From contig NZ_CP109190.1 of NCBI RefSeq assembly GCF_041438805.1, positions 7,750,001-7,814,000 on the forward strand: 64,000 nucleotides of DNA, read 5' to 3'. This DNA comes from Streptomyces sp. NBC_01707 (GTDB taxonomy: Bacteria > Actinomycetota > Actinomycetes > Streptomycetales > Streptomycetaceae). Positions within the stretch are counted from its first letter, which is position 1, and each line of letters begins with the position of its first letter. Below are positions 1 to 9,177 of the stretch, one piece after another. The notes below the pieces were generated by a model, which did no database searches, was not told the origin of the DNA, and worked only from the letters and a program-made list of their open reading frames with translations. A program made the translations under genes and the position numbers.

Positions 1-394
1 GCTGCTCCAGGCCGGCGCGGTCGACTTCGTCCAGATCGACGCCGCGCGAGTGGCGGGCGTCAACGAGAACCTGGCGATCCTGCTGCTCGCCGCCAAGTTC
101 GGCGTGCCGGTCTGCCCGCACGCGGGCGGCGTCGGACTGTGCGAGCTGGTGCAGCACCTGTCGATGTTCGACTATGTGGCCGTCTCCGGCAGCTGGGAGA
201 ACCGCGTCATCGAGTACGTCGACCATCTCCACGAACACTTCGCCGACCCCACCGTGATCGAAGCGGGGCGCTACGTCGCCCCGCGCGCCCCGGGCTTCTC
301 CGCCCGGATGCTCCCCGCCTCGATCTCCGCACACCGCTACCCGGAGGGCCCCGTATGGCAGGCCCGCCGCACGCCTGAGGAGGCCGACCGATGA
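1..394 (+). CDS. L-fuconate dehydratase-like enolase-superfamily protein (C-terminal part)
   Basis: The reading frame is open from the left window edge and gives only the last ~130 residues. It contains [19 protein letters not shown], then [21 protein letters not shown], which has the general-base His region of the enolase-superfamily barrel, and then a tail resembling L-fuconate dehydratase ([24 protein letters not shown]). Family knowledge: this enzyme dehydrates L-fuconate to 2-keto-3-deoxy-L-fuconate with Mg2+. The stop codon overlaps the ATG of the downstream SDR gene (ATGA), so the two are translationally coupled. With the ABC importer that follows, this suggests L-fucose or a related 6-deoxysugar as substrate. 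The N-terminal capping domain lies outside the window, so the exact substrate class cannot be confirmed. Confidence 0.85.
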   Translation, partial: LLQAGAVDFVQIDAARVAGVNENLAILLLAAKFGVPVCPHAGGVGLCELVQHLSMFDYVAVSGSWENRVIEYVDHLHEHFADPTVIEAGRYVAPRAPGFSARMLPASISAHRYPEGPVWQARRTPEEADR

Positions 395-1170
395 CCGGTA
401 CAAGGGACTTCGAGGGGATGTCCGCCCTGGTGACGGGCGGCGCCTCCGGTATCGGGGCCGCCGTCGCGACCCTGCTGCTGGAGCGCGGCGCGCACGTCGC
501 CGTACTCGACCGGGAGACCGCCGGCGCCCCCGCGGGCACGTTCGCCCTCAAGGCGGACGTCACCGACGACGACGCCGTACGCGAGGCGGTGGACCGGGCC
601 GCCGCCGAACTGGGTGGTCTGCACACCCTGGTCTCCAACGCGGGCATCGGCTCCATCGGCACCGTCGAGGACAACGACGACGACGAGTGGACCCGCGTCC
701 TGGACATCAACGTCCTCGGCATGGTCCGCACCGCCCGGCACGCCCTGCCCCATCTGCGGCGCGCGGCGGCCGACCGCCCCGGCTCCGTCTCCATCACCCA
801 GACCTGCTCCATCGCGGCGACCGCCGGGCTGCCGCAGCGCGCCCTGTACAGCGCCAGCAAGGGCGCGGTCCTGTCGCTGACCCTCGCCATGGCCGCCGAC
901 CATGTCCGCGAAGGAGTCCGCGTCAACTGCGTCAACCCCGGCACCGCGGACACCCCGTGGATCGGCCGGCTCCTCGGTCAGGCCGGCGACCCGGCAGCCG
1001 AGCGCGCCGCCCTCAACGCCCGGCAGCCGCTGGGACGGCTGGTGTCGGCCGACGAGGTGGCCGCCGCGATCGTCTACCTGGCGAGCCCGGCCGCCGCCTC
1101 GGTCACCGGCACGGCACTCGCCGTCGACGGCGGCATGCAGGGCCTGCGACTTCGGCCCGCCGCCGACTGA
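391..1170 (+). CDS. SDR-family oxidoreductase, probable sugar-acid dehydrogenase
   Basis: A 259-residue classical short-chain dehydrogenase. The NAD(P)-binding TGGASGIG is at residues 15-22, NAG at 83-85, the active-site Ser near 140 and the catalytic pair Tyr153/Lys157 (YSASK). The length is typical of the family. The start ATG overlaps the preceding dehydratase stop. Inference from that coupling: it acts on the next pathway intermediate, for example as a 2-keto-3-deoxy-L-fuconate dehydrogenase, though an L-fucose or fuconolactone-level dehydrogenase cannot be excluded. A hypothetical-function SDR would look the same from sequence alone. An 85-nt spacer separates it from the binding-protein gene, which has its own good ribosome site. 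Confidence 0.88.
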   Translation: MTGTRDFEGMSALVTGGASGIGAAVATLLLERGAHVAVLDRETAGAPAGTFALKADVTDDDAVREAVDRAAAELGGLHTLVSNAGIGSIGTVEDNDDDEWTRVLDINVLGMVRTARHALPHLRRAAADRPGSVSITQTCSIAATAGLPQRALYSASKGAVLSLTLAMAADHVREGVRVNCVNPGTADTPWIGRLLGQAGDPAAERAALNARQPLGRLVSADEVAAAIVYLASPAAASVTGTALAVDGGMQGLRLRPAAD

Positions 1171-1255
1171 CCCCGCTCCAGCGCCCCTTGAGCCCCACGC
1201 ACCAGTCTTTGCCAACCCAGCACCGAGCCGGTACTCCACAAAGGACGGGACACCA

Positions 1256-2296
1256 ATGAGAGTGCGTACGACAAGTGCGGCAGTCTGCGCCGTACTGCTG
1301 GCCGTCACTGCCCTCGCGGGCTGCAACCGCGAGTCCACCGACGACGGCGCCGGCGCCGGGAAGGTCGGCATCGACCTGCCGCGCAGCGACAGCGACTTCT
1401 GGAACTCGTACCAGAGCTACATCGAGAAGGGCGTCAAGGCGGGCGACGTCAAGGCACTGCCCCTGACCAACTCCCAGAACGACATAGGCAAGCTCGTCGC
1501 CAACGTCCAGACCTTCACCGACCAGGGCGCCAAGGCCGTGGTGATGGCCCCGCAGGACACCGGCGCCATCGCCGAGTCGCTGAACACGCTGAACGACAAG
1601 AAGATCCCGGTCGTCAGTGTCGACACCCGCCCCGACAAGGGCAACGTCTACATGGTGGTGCGTGCCGACAACAAGGCGTACGGCACCAACGCCTGCAAGT
1701 ACCTCGGCGAGCAGCTGAAGGGCAAGGGCAAGGTCGTCGAGTTCCAGGGCGACCTGTCCTCGATCAACGGCCGCGACCGGTCCCAGGCCTTCAAGTCCTG
1801 CATGGACAAGGACTACCCGGGCATCAAGGTCTTCGAGCTGGCCACCGACTGGAAGGGCGACGTGGCGTCCGCCAAACTCCAGTCGACGCTCGCCGCGCAC
1901 CCCGACATCAACGGCATCTACATGCAGGCCGGCGGCGTCTTCCTGCAGCCCACGCTCGCGCTCCTGGAGCAGAAGAAACTGCTGAAGCCGGCCGGTACGG
2001 CGGGTCACATCACGATCATCTCGAACGACGGCATCCCGGAGGAGTTCGACGCCATCAGGTCGGGCAAGATCGACGCGACGATCTCCCAGCCCGCCGACCT
2101 GTACGCGAAGTACGCCCTGTACTACGCCAAGGCGGCCCTGGACGGCAAGACCTTCAAGGAAGGCCCGACCGACCACGACTCGAACATCATCAAGATTCCC
2201 AATGGTTTCGAGGACCAGCTCCCCGCGCCTCTGGTGACCAAGGAAAACGTGGACGACCCGAAACTGTGGGCCAATCAGCTGGAGAAGAAGAGCTAG
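1256..2296 (+). CDS. Sugar ABC transporter substrate-binding lipoprotein (RbsB-like)
   Basis: 346 residues. The signal peptide ends in a lipobox (VTALAGC, Cys23), so the protein should be lipid-anchored on the outer face of the membrane. The mature part is a periplasmic-binding-protein-4 (ribose/galactose type) fold: GIDLPRSDSDFWNSY near the start, repeated inter-domain segments (ADNKAYG, QPADLYAKYALY) and a lysine-rich end. The start ATG is preceded by AAGGACGGGA at suitable spacing; the frame is open much further upstream, but that part overlaps the SDR gene and is not coding. It is the first gene of the importer set SBP-ATPase-permease, which follows without gaps. Confidence 0.92.
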   Translation: MRVRTTSAAVCAVLLAVTALAGCNRESTDDGAGAGKVGIDLPRSDSDFWNSYQSYIEKGVKAGDVKALPLTNSQNDIGKLVANVQTFTDQGAKAVVMAPQDTGAIAESLNTLNDKKIPVVSVDTRPDKGNVYMVVRADNKAYGTNACKYLGEQLKGKGKVVEFQGDLSSINGRDRSQAFKSCMDKDYPGIKVFELATDWKGDVASAKLQSTLAAHPDINGIYMQAGGVFLQPTLALLEQKKLLKPAGTAGHITIISNDGIPEEFDAIRSGKIDATISQPADLYAKYALYYAKAALDGKTFKEGPTDHDSNIIKIPNGFEDQLPAPLVTKENVDDPKLWANQLEKKS

Positions 2297-2298
2297 CC

Positions 2299-3819
2299 AT
2301 GGACCTGGCACCACCACCTGCCGTACAGGCAGAAGGCGTCGTCAAACGCTTCGGGCCCACCGTTGCGCTCGACGGGGTGAAGCTCACCGTGCAGCCCGGT
2401 GAGTCGCACGCCCTCGTCGGCCGCAACGGTGCGGGCAAGTCGACGCTGGTCAGCGTCCTGACCGGACTCCACAAGGCGGACGCCGGCACGGTCACGTTCG
2501 GCGGGGAGCCCGCGCCCGCCTTCGGGGACACCACGGCCTGGCAGTCGAAGGTCGCATGCGTCTACCAGAAGTCCATGGTCGTCCCCGACCTGACCGTGGC
2601 CGAGAACCTCTTCCTCAACCGGTTCGACGACAATGCCCGCTGGATCAGCTGGGGGCGGCTGCGCAAGCGCGCGGAGCAACTCCTCGCCGACTACGGCGTC
2701 CAGGTCGACCCCAACACCCGGGCGCGCGATCTCGCCGTCGAGCAGCGGCAGTTCGTCGAGATCGCCCGGGCGTTGTCCTTCGGCGCGCGGCTGATCATCC
2801 TCGACGAGCCGACCGCCCAGCTCGACGCCCGGGGCATCGGGCGGCTCTTCGACAAGCTCCGGGAACTGCAGAGCCAGGGAGTGGCGTTCCTCTTCATCTC
2901 CCACCATCTGCAGGAGGTGTACGAACTGTGCACGACGGTCACCGTCTACCGCGACGCTCGGCACGTCCTGACCGCCCCGGTCGCCGACGTCGCGAAGGAC
3001 GAACTGGTGTCGGCGATGACGGGTGAGAAGTCTGGCGGCGCCGTCGCCTGGCATGCGACCGGCACCGCCACGCCGCCCGCCACGTCGGTCCAACCCGTTC
3101 TGAGCACCCAAGGGCTCACCCTGGAGGGCTGGTTCGAACCAGTGGACCTCCAGGTGCGCCCCGGTGAGGTGCTCGGCCTGGCCGGTTCCGCCGCCAGCGG
3201 CAACACCGCACTGGGCGAGGTGCTGTCGGGCATGCGCAAGGCGGGCGGCGGCACGGTCCGGGTGCACGGTGCGGCCGTGCGCTCGGGAAGTGTGCCGCAT
3301 GCGCTGGATGCCGGGATCGGCTACATCCCCGAGGACCGGCACGACCAGGGCCTCGTCCTCGGACGCAGCGTCGCCGAGAACGCCACCCTCACGGTCACCG
3401 ACCAGCTCGGCCCGTGGGGGACCGTACTGCCCTCCCGTACCAGGGAGTTCGCCCGAGCCATGATCAACTCGCTGGACATCAAGACCCAGGGGCCGGAGCA
3501 GCCCGTCTCCGGGCTCTCCGGCGGCAACCAGCAGAAGGTGGTGGTCGCCCGCGCGCTGGCTCGCAAGCCCAGTGTGCTGGTGGCGGTCCGGCCCACCGCG
3601 GGCGTGGACGTCAAGTCCAAGGACTCGCTCCTCGGGGTCGTACGGCAGGTCGCCGACCAGGGGAACGCCGCAGTGATCATCTCCGACGAGCTGGACGATC
3701 TACGGGTCTGCGACCGCGTACTCGCCCTGTTCCACGGACGTGTGGTCGCTACATTCGCAAGCGGGTGGACCGACGGAGAACTCGTCGCCGCCATGGAAGG
3801 TGTGGGGGAAAGGGAATGA
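2299..3819 (+). CDS. Sugar ABC transporter ATP-binding protein, two NBDs (RbsA/MglA type)
   Basis: 506 residues containing two fused nucleotide-binding domains. NBD1 has a normal Walker A (GRNGAGKST, 41-49) and Walker B (LIILDEPTAQLD, Glu170), but its signature region reads LAVEQRQFVEIARAL rather than LSGGQ. NBD2 has an intact signature (SGLSGGNQQ) but a degenerate Walker A (GSAASGNT, Lys replaced) and a Walker B lacking the Asp-Glu pair (VLVAVRPTAGVD). In this family NBD2 is often partly degenerate, but loss at both motifs is notable. The ATG lies two bases after the SBP stop and uses the GGAGAAGAAG inside the end of that gene as ribosome site. It powers import together with the permease that follows. 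Confidence 0.93.
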   Translation: MDLAPPPAVQAEGVVKRFGPTVALDGVKLTVQPGESHALVGRNGAGKSTLVSVLTGLHKADAGTVTFGGEPAPAFGDTTAWQSKVACVYQKSMVVPDLTVAENLFLNRFDDNARWISWGRLRKRAEQLLADYGVQVDPNTRARDLAVEQRQFVEIARALSFGARLIILDEPTAQLDARGIGRLFDKLRELQSQGVAFLFISHHLQEVYELCTTVTVYRDARHVLTAPVADVAKDELVSAMTGEKSGGAVAWHATGTATPPATSVQPVLSTQGLTLEGWFEPVDLQVRPGEVLGLAGSAASGNTALGEVLSGMRKAGGGTVRVHGAAVRSGSVPHALDAGIGYIPEDRHDQGLVLGRSVAENATLTVTDQLGPWGTVLPSRTREFARAMINSLDIKTQGPEQPVSGLSGGNQQKVVVARALARKPSVLVAVRPTAGVDVKSKDSLLGVVRQVADQGNAAVIISDELDDLRVCDRVLALFHGRVVATFASGWTDGELVAAMEGVGERE

Positions 3820-4868
3820 CCGGCACGGTACGGCCCCCGGCGGCCGAAGACATCGAGAGCGCGCTGAAGGGTCCGCTCGCGGGCGACAGCCCGCTGAACC
3901 GGCTGAAGCTGATCCGGTGGAGCGATTTCTCCTTGGTGCCGGTGATCCTTGTGCTGATGGTGATCGGGTTCATCGTCTCGCCGGTGTTCCTGTCCTCCGA
4001 GAACCTGATCAACGTCATCCAGCAGTCCTCCGAGCTCAGCCTGCTGGTGCTCGCCCAGGCCTTCATCCTGATCTGCGGGCGGATGGACCTGTCGCTGGAG
4101 TCGACGATCGGTATCGCGCCGGTCATCGCGCTGTGGCTGGTTCTGCCGGCGGAGGGCGATCGATTCGCAGGCCTGGGAGTGATGCCCGCCTGGACGGCGA
4201 TCCCGCTCTGTCTGCTGGCCGGAGTCGCGATCGGTGCCTTCAACGGCTTTCTGATGCTGAAGCTGCGCGTCAACGGCTTCATCGCGACGCTCGGCATGCT
4301 GATGATGCTGCGCGGTCTCCACATCGGCATCACCGAGGGCAAGTCGATCATCGACGTCCCGGCTTCCTTCAGCTACCTGGGCAAGGCCGCCTGGCTCGGT
4401 GCCCCGGCAGCCGTCTGGATCTGCCTGGCGCTGTTCGCCGTCGGAGGCGCGGCGCTGGCCTGGACGCGGCACGGGCGTTCGCTCTACGCGATCGGCGGCA
4501 ACCCGGAGGCGGCGCGGGCAGCCGGCATCCGAGTCGACCGGATCACCTGGATCGTCCTGGCCATCGGCGGGCTGCTCGCGGCCTTCGCCGGCATTCTCTA
4601 CACCGGTCACTACGGATCGGTGGGGGCCTCACAGGGTAAAGACATGATCTTCGACGTCATGGCGGCCGCCGTGATCGGCGGAATCGGCCTGAAGGGAGGT
4701 CGAGGCACGATATTCGGCGCGCTCACCGGCGTGCTCACCCTTCGGCTGGTCGTCAATGTGATGACCCTGGCCGGTGTTCCGGGCCAGTGGGAGAAGTTCC
4801 TCAACGGCGCCATCATCATCATCGCCCTGGCCGCCTCGCGCTACGCGAGCCGCGAGGAACAGGACTGA
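3816..4868 (+). CDS. Sugar ABC transporter permease (RbsC type)
   Basis: 350 residues, highly hydrophobic, with eight or more membrane segments beginning at about residue 45 (LVPVILVLMVIGFIVSPVF). It carries the BPD_transp_2 family features: FILICGRMDLSLESTIG, GAFNGFLMLKLRVNGFIATLG, YAIGGNPEAARAAGI and AAVIGGIGLKGGRG. The start codon overlaps the ATPase stop (ATGA), giving tight translational coupling. This is the last gene of the importer; a strong bidirectional hairpin follows after 25 nt. Substrate is inferred from the neighbouring fuconate dehydratase as a deoxy-sugar; the sequence itself shows only a ribose-type carbohydrate permease. Confidence 0.93.
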   Translation: MTGTVRPPAAEDIESALKGPLAGDSPLNRLKLIRWSDFSLVPVILVLMVIGFIVSPVFLSSENLINVIQQSSELSLLVLAQAFILICGRMDLSLESTIGIAPVIALWLVLPAEGDRFAGLGVMPAWTAIPLCLLAGVAIGAFNGFLMLKLRVNGFIATLGMLMMLRGLHIGITEGKSIIDVPASFSYLGKAAWLGAPAAVWICLALFAVGGAALAWTRHGRSLYAIGGNPEAARAAGIRVDRITWIVLAIGGLLAAFAGILYTGHYGSVGASQGKDMIFDVMAAAVIGGIGLKGGRGTIFGALTGVLTLRLVVNVMTLAGVPGQWEKFLNGAIIIIALAASRYASREEQD

Positions 4869-4893
4869 GGGCCGATCCGCGAACGGCCGGATA

Positions 4894-4940
4894 CGGGAAG
4901 GGGCGGGTAGGGGAAGAACACCACTACCCGCCCCTTCCCG
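4894..4940. terminator. Bidirectional hairpin terminator
   Basis: A perfect 17-bp inverted repeat (arms 4894-4910 and 4924-4940) with a 13-nt loop lies between the convergent permease and gntR genes, 25 nt and 12 nt from their stops. It lacks a long T-run, as is common in Streptomyces. Confidence 0.8.
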
Positions 4941-4952
4941 CTGCACGCGCCG

Positions 4953-5624
4953 CTAAAGCGTCGAACGCAGCCACTGCTCCACGCTCGCAACATGCACCGT
5001 CGCCCACGACCGCGCCGCCTCCGTGTCCCGGTCCCGCAGCGCCGACAGGATCGCCCGGTGCTCGTGCAGCGTGCGGCTGACCGCGTCCTCCTGCGTCAGG
5101 CCGCGCCACACGCGGGCTCGTGTCGTCGGCCCGGAGAGACCGTCGAGCAGGGAGCAGAGCACCGAGTTCCCGGACGACTGCACGATGCCGCGGTGGAACT
5201 CCAGATCGCTGGCGACCAGCTCCTCCACCGAGGGCTGCGCGCCGAGCGCGTCCAACTGAGAACTCAGTACGTCGAGTTGGGCCTCGGTGATCCGGGTCGC
5301 GGCCATGGCCGTCGCGGCCGGCTCCAGGATCCGGCGGACTGCCAGGAACTCCAGCACCGTGTCGTCGCGGTGGAAGTCCACGACGAAGCTCAGTGCCTCC
5401 AGCAGCAACTGAGGGTCGAGGCTGGTGACGTACGTACCGTCGCCCTGCCGGACATCGAGGATACGGATCAGGGAAAGGGCGCGGACCGCCTCGCGCAGCG
5501 AGTTGCGGGACAGCCCGAGCTCCGCCGCGAGTTCGCTCTCCTTGGGCAGACGGTCGCCGGGCCGTAGCGCGCCCGAGACGATCATTCCCTTGATCTTCTC
5601 GATCGCCTCGTCGGTGACAGCCAT
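4953..5624 (-). CDS. FadR-subfamily GntR transcriptional regulator
   Basis: 223 residues. The N-terminal winged helix contains GALRPGDRLPKESELAAELGLSRNSLREAVRAL (described here in two parts: GALRPGDRLPKESELAAE, then LGLSRNSLREAV). It is followed by an all-helical FCD effector domain of the FadR group. Convergent to the sugar catabolic/importer genes and separated from them by a shared terminator. A good ribosome site (GGAGGA) precedes the ATG. A 15-bp palindrome matching the known FadR-group pattern lies in its own leader next to a CATAAT -10 element, so it is probably autoregulated. Inference: it controls the adjacent deoxy-sugar operon, whose promoter is off the left edge. Confidence 0.88.
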   Translation of the reverse strand: MAVTDEAIEKIKGMIVSGALRPGDRLPKESELAAELGLSRNSLREAVRALSLIRILDVRQGDGTYVTSLDPQLLLEALSFVVDFHRDDTVLEFLAVRRILEPAATAMAATRITEAQLDVLSSQLDALGAQPSVEELVASDLEFHRGIVQSSGNSVLCSLLDGLSGPTTRARVWRGLTQEDAVSRTLHEHRAILSALRDRDTEAARSWATVHVASVEQWLRSTL

Positions 5625-5924
5625 GACGGTCCTCCTGGATTCGGGCGGGATCAGACTTCGGAAGAAGACATCCGATGTCTCCCTTCATTATGGGGGTCGG
5701 AACCGGTGGATGAACCGGGTCTGCCGCAGCTGGTGACCGATCGCCCGGTCCCGGAGCGTCGACGGCGCCTCGCGTCGTACCACCGGGGGCGATCTCCTCC
5801 ATGGACCGTGCTGGGGTCGGAGCACCGATCACTTCACGACCCCCACCGCCCCCGTGTCACATCGCGCGCGTACGGCGGCACGTGCACCGGCACTCCAGGC
5901 CGGCGGGCACGGGCGCACGTCGGT
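5625..5924. other. Intergenic region, no gene seen
   Basis: About 300 bases between gntR and the glp terminator. Apart from the gntR leader with its operator and -10 element, no reading frame with plausible codon use, RNA gene or repeat is seen. Confidence 0.6.
5666..5680. promoter_or_regulatory. Putative FadR/GntR operator upstream of the regulator
   Basis: AGACATCCGATGTCT is a palindrome with 7-bp arms around one central base, about 42 bp upstream of the regulator's ATG. Its core ACATCNGATGT resembles operators of other FadR-group sugar regulators. On the minus strand a CATAAT (5692-5687) immediately precedes it, so binding would cover the transcription start. Confidence 0.65.
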
Positions 5925-5971
5925 ACGCGGACGGGGGCGGCTCCCCCCGTGGAAACCGCCCCCGTCCGCGT
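5925..5971 (-). terminator. Terminator of the glpFKD operon
   Basis: A 16-bp perfect stem (5925-5940 with 5956-5971) and a 15-nt loop begin nine bases beyond the glpD stop. Confidence 0.8.
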
Positions 5972-5979
5972 CGCCCGCC

Positions 5980-7590
5980 TCAGCCCTTGTCGGCCAGCAG
6001 ACCCTCGACCCTGGTCCGGATCTCGTCCGTGGCCAGGCCGCGGATCGTCAGCGTCGTCCGGCGACGTAGCACGTCGTCGGCCGTCTCGGCCCATTCGTGG
6101 TCGCGCGCGTACGCGACCTGCGCCCAGATCTCCGGCGCCTCCGGGTGGATGCGCTCGGCCAGCGCCGGGTTGTCGTTCGCCAGCCGCGCGATGTCGAAGG
6201 ACAGCGAGCCGTAGTGGGTGGCGAGGTGCCGCGCGGTGTCGGCGGCCATCCGCGGTCCGGGCGTTCCGCCGTCGACCAGCAGCCGGTGCGCGACCGCGTT
6301 CGGGTTGGCGATACCGGGCAGGGGGAGCTTCTTCGGCAGACGGGCCATCGGCTCCATGTCCTCGGCCAGTGGGTGCCCGGGGAGCGCGGCCAGCTTGTTC
6401 ATCACCGTACGGCCGATGTGACGGAACGTCGTCCACTTGCCGCCCGCGACCGACAGCATCCCGCCGCGGCCCTCCGTCACGACCGTCTCGCGCTTGGCCT
6501 TGGAGGTGTCGCCGGGACCGCCCGGCAGCACCCGCAGGCCTGCGAAGGAGTACGTGATCAGATCGCGCGACAACTGCTGGTCCTTGATCGAGAACGCCGC
6601 CTCGTCCAGGATCTGCGCGGTGTCCTTCTCGTTGACCGCGACGTCCGCCGGATCGCCCTCGTACTCCTCGTCCGTCGTGCCCAGCAGCAGCATGTCCTCC
6701 CAGGGCAGGGCGAACGTGATGCGGTACTTGTCGATCGGGGTGGCGAGCGCCGCCTTCCAGGGGCGGGTGCGCTTCAGGACGAGGTGCGCGCCCTTGGACA
6801 GACGTATCGAAGGCGCCGCGTTCGGGTCCTCCATCTTCCGCAGGTGGTCGACCCACGGGCCGGTGGCGTTCAGCACGAGCCGGGCGGTGACGCCGAACTC
6901 CGTGCCGTCCGTACGGTCCTCCAGGTCGGCGCCCGTCACCCGCCCCTTGGTGAACCGCAGCCCGGTCACCGCGGCGTGGTTGAGGACGACCGCGCCCGCG
7001 TCGACGGCCGCACGGACCGTCATCAGTGCCATCCGGGCGTCGTTCATCTGGTCGTCGCCGTACACCGCGACGGCCTTCAGATTGTCCGTACGCAGCTCGG
7101 GCACATCGCGCTGCGCCTTCGCCGGGCTGATCACATGGCCGACGCCGTCGCCGAACGCGGACAGCGCCGAGTACGCGAACACGCCCGCGCCCAGCTTGGC
7201 CGCGCCGTGCGGCCCGCCCTTGTAGACGGGCAGGTAGAAGGTGAGCGGGTTGGCCAGGTGCGGGGCCACCTGGCGGGACACCGCACGTCGCTCGAAGTGG
7301 TTCTCCGCGACCAGCTTCACCGCGCCGGTCTGCAGGTAGCGCAGGCCGCCGTGGAGCAGCTTGGAGGAGGCGGAGGAGGTGGCGCCGGCGAAGTCGCCGG
7401 CGTCCACCAGAGCCACCCGCAGCCCGGACTGCGCGGCGTGCCAGGCGGTGGAGATGCCCAGGATGCCGCCACCGATCACCAGGAGGTCGTACGTCGCCTT
7501 GGAGAGCTGCTCCCGAGTCTCGGCACGGCTCGGAAGGGAGCCGGAGGCCGGGTGCGTCCCGAGGGCCGGGACGCTCTGCAGGGTGGTCAT
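5980..7590 (-). CDS. glpD: Aerobic glycerol-3-phosphate dehydrogenase
   Basis: 536 residues. The N-terminal FAD-binding Rossmann motif (DLLVIGGGILG, residues 35-45) is followed by the GlpD hallmark SSASSKLLHGGLRYL and, later, LSKGAHLVL and the C-terminal DAO_C domain. It oxidises sn-glycerol-3-phosphate to dihydroxyacetone phosphate at the membrane, passing electrons to quinone. The ATG lies five bases after the glpK stop and the ribosome site (GAGGAG) is inside the end of glpK. The frame is open into glpK, but the product starting at this ATG has the family's usual N-terminus. Last gene of the glycerol operon; expression is expected to depend on GylR. Confidence 0.95.
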   Translation of the reverse strand: MTTLQSVPALGTHPASGSLPSRAETREQLSKATYDLLVIGGGILGISTAWHAAQSGLRVALVDAGDFAGATSSASSKLLHGGLRYLQTGAVKLVAENHFERRAVSRQVAPHLANPLTFYLPVYKGGPHGAAKLGAGVFAYSALSAFGDGVGHVISPAKAQRDVPELRTDNLKAVAVYGDDQMNDARMALMTVRAAVDAGAVVLNHAAVTGLRFTKGRVTGADLEDRTDGTEFGVTARLVLNATGPWVDHLRKMEDPNAAPSIRLSKGAHLVLKRTRPWKAALATPIDKYRITFALPWEDMLLLGTTDEEYEGDPADVAVNEKDTAQILDEAAFSIKDQQLSRDLITYSFAGLRVLPGGPGDTSKAKRETVVTEGRGGMLSVAGGKWTTFRHIGRTVMNKLAALPGHPLAEDMEPMARLPKKLPLPGIANPNAVAHRLLVDGGTPGPRMAADTARHLATHYGSLSFDIARLANDNPALAERIHPEAPEIWAQVAYARDHEWAETADDVLRRRTTLTIRGLATDEIRTRVEGLLADKG

Positions 7591-7595
7591 GTCGA

Positions 7596-9122
7596 TTACT
7601 CCTCGTCTTCGATCCAGCCCATGGTCCGTTCCACGGCCTTGAGCCAGCTCTTGTACTCGCGGTCGCGGGTGTCCGCGTCCATGCGGGGGGTCCACTCGGC
7701 GGCCCGGCGCCAGTTGGCACGCAGCGCGTCGGTGTCCGGCCAGAAGCCGACGGCGAGACCGGCGGCGTAGGCGGCGCCGAGGCAGGTCGTCTCGGCGACC
7801 ATGGGACGCACCACGGGTGCGTCCAGGAAGTCGGCGAGCGTCTGCATCAGCAAGTTGTTGGAGGTCATGCCGCCGTCGACCTTGAGGGCCGTCAACTCGA
7901 CCCCCGAGTCCTTGGTCATGGCGTCGGTGATCTCGCGGGTCTGCCAGGCGGTGGCCTCCAGTACGGCACGGGCGATGTGCGCCTTGGTGACGTACCTGGT
8001 CAGGCCGGCGATGACGCCGCGGGCGTCGGAACGCCAGTACGGGGCGAACAGGCCGGAGAAGGCGGGCACGAAGTACGCACCGCCGTTGTCCTCGACCGAC
8101 GAGGCGAGCGTCTCGATCTCGGCCGCGGAGTTGATCAGGCCCATCTGGTCGCGCATCCACTGCACCAGCGAGCCGGTGACGGCGATGGAGCCTTCCAGGG
8201 CGTAGACCGGCTTCTGGTCGCCGATCCGGTAACCGACGGTCGTCAGCAGCCCGTTGTACGAGTTGACGGGCGTCTCACCGGTGTTCATCAGCATGAAGGT
8301 GCCGGTGCCGTACGTGGACTTGGCCTCGCCCTCGGAGAAACAGGTCTGGCCGAAGAGGGCTGCCTGCTGGTCGCCGAGCGCGGACGCGACCGGGACGCCG
8401 GCCAGGACGCCCTCCTTCGCGGTGCCGTACACCTCGGCGGAGGAGCGGATCTCGGGCAGCACGGCCGCCGGGATGTCCATGGACGCGAGGATCTTTTCGT
8501 CCCACGCCATGGTGTGCAGGTTCATCAGGAGGGTGCGCGAGGCGTTGGTGACGTCGGTGACATGGACGCCGCCCTCGGTGCCACCGGTCAGGTTCCAGAT
8601 GACCCAGGAGTCCATGGTGCCGAAGAGGATGTCCCCGCGCTCGGCGCGCTCGCGCAGGCCCTCGACGTTGTCGAGCAGCCAGCGCACCTTGGGGCCGGCG
8701 AAGTACGAGGCGAGCGGCAGCCCGGTCTCGCGGCGGAAGCGGTCCTGGCCGACGTTGCGGCCGAGTTCCTTGCAGAGCGCGTCCGTGCGGGTGTCCTGCC
8801 AGACGATGGCGTTGTGGACGGGCTCACCGGTGTTCTTGTCCCAGAGCAGCGTGGTCTCGCGCTGGTTGGTGATGCCGATCGCCTTGACGTCGGCGGCGGT
8901 GATGCCCGCCTTGACGACGGCGCCGGCGACGACTTCCTGGACGTTCTCCCAGATCTCGGCCGCGTCGTGCTCGACCCAGCCCGGCTTCGGGAAGATCTGC
9001 TCGTGCTCCTTCTGGTCGACGGAGACGATCCGGCCGTCCTTGTCGAAGACGATGCAGCGGCTCGACGTGGTGCCCTGGTCGATGGCAGCGATGAACGGTC
9101 CGGTGGTGTGTGCGTCGGTCAC
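7596..9122 (-). CDS. glpK: Glycerol kinase
   Basis: 508 residues, a full-length FGGY-family kinase. The ATP-binding loop DQGTTSSR is at residues 15-22. Substrate-site features include NQRETTLLW, the FGGY signature regions ([11 protein letters not shown], and [13 protein letters not shown] near the end) and [10 protein letters not shown]. It phosphorylates glycerol to glycerol-3-phosphate in the cytoplasm. Placed between glpF and glpD on the same strand, with 55 nt to glpF and 5 nt to glpD, matching the gylCABX organisation known in Streptomyces coelicolor. Confidence 0.96.
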   Translation of the reverse strand: MTDAHTTGPFIAAIDQGTTSSRCIVFDKDGRIVSVDQKEHEQIFPKPGWVEHDAAEIWENVQEVVAGAVVKAGITAADVKAIGITNQRETTLLWDKNTGEPVHNAIVWQDTRTDALCKELGRNVGQDRFRRETGLPLASYFAGPKVRWLLDNVEGLRERAERGDILFGTMDSWVIWNLTGGTEGGVHVTDVTNASRTLLMNLHTMAWDEKILASMDIPAAVLPEIRSSAEVYGTAKEGVLAGVPVASALGDQQAALFGQTCFSEGEAKSTYGTGTFMLMNTGETPVNSYNGLLTTVGYRIGDQKPVYALEGSIAVTGSLVQWMRDQMGLINSAAEIETLASSVEDNGGAYFVPAFSGLFAPYWRSDARGVIAGLTRYVTKAHIARAVLEATAWQTREITDAMTKDSGVELTALKVDGGMTSNNLLMQTLADFLDAPVVRPMVAETTCLGAAYAAGLAVGFWPDTDALRANWRRAAEWTPRMDADTRDREYKSWLKAVERTMGWIEDEE

Positions 9123-9177
9123 GGTGTGCTCCTGGAAGTCTGTGGGATCTGAGGGTTACGGCTCAGGGCTCTACGGT

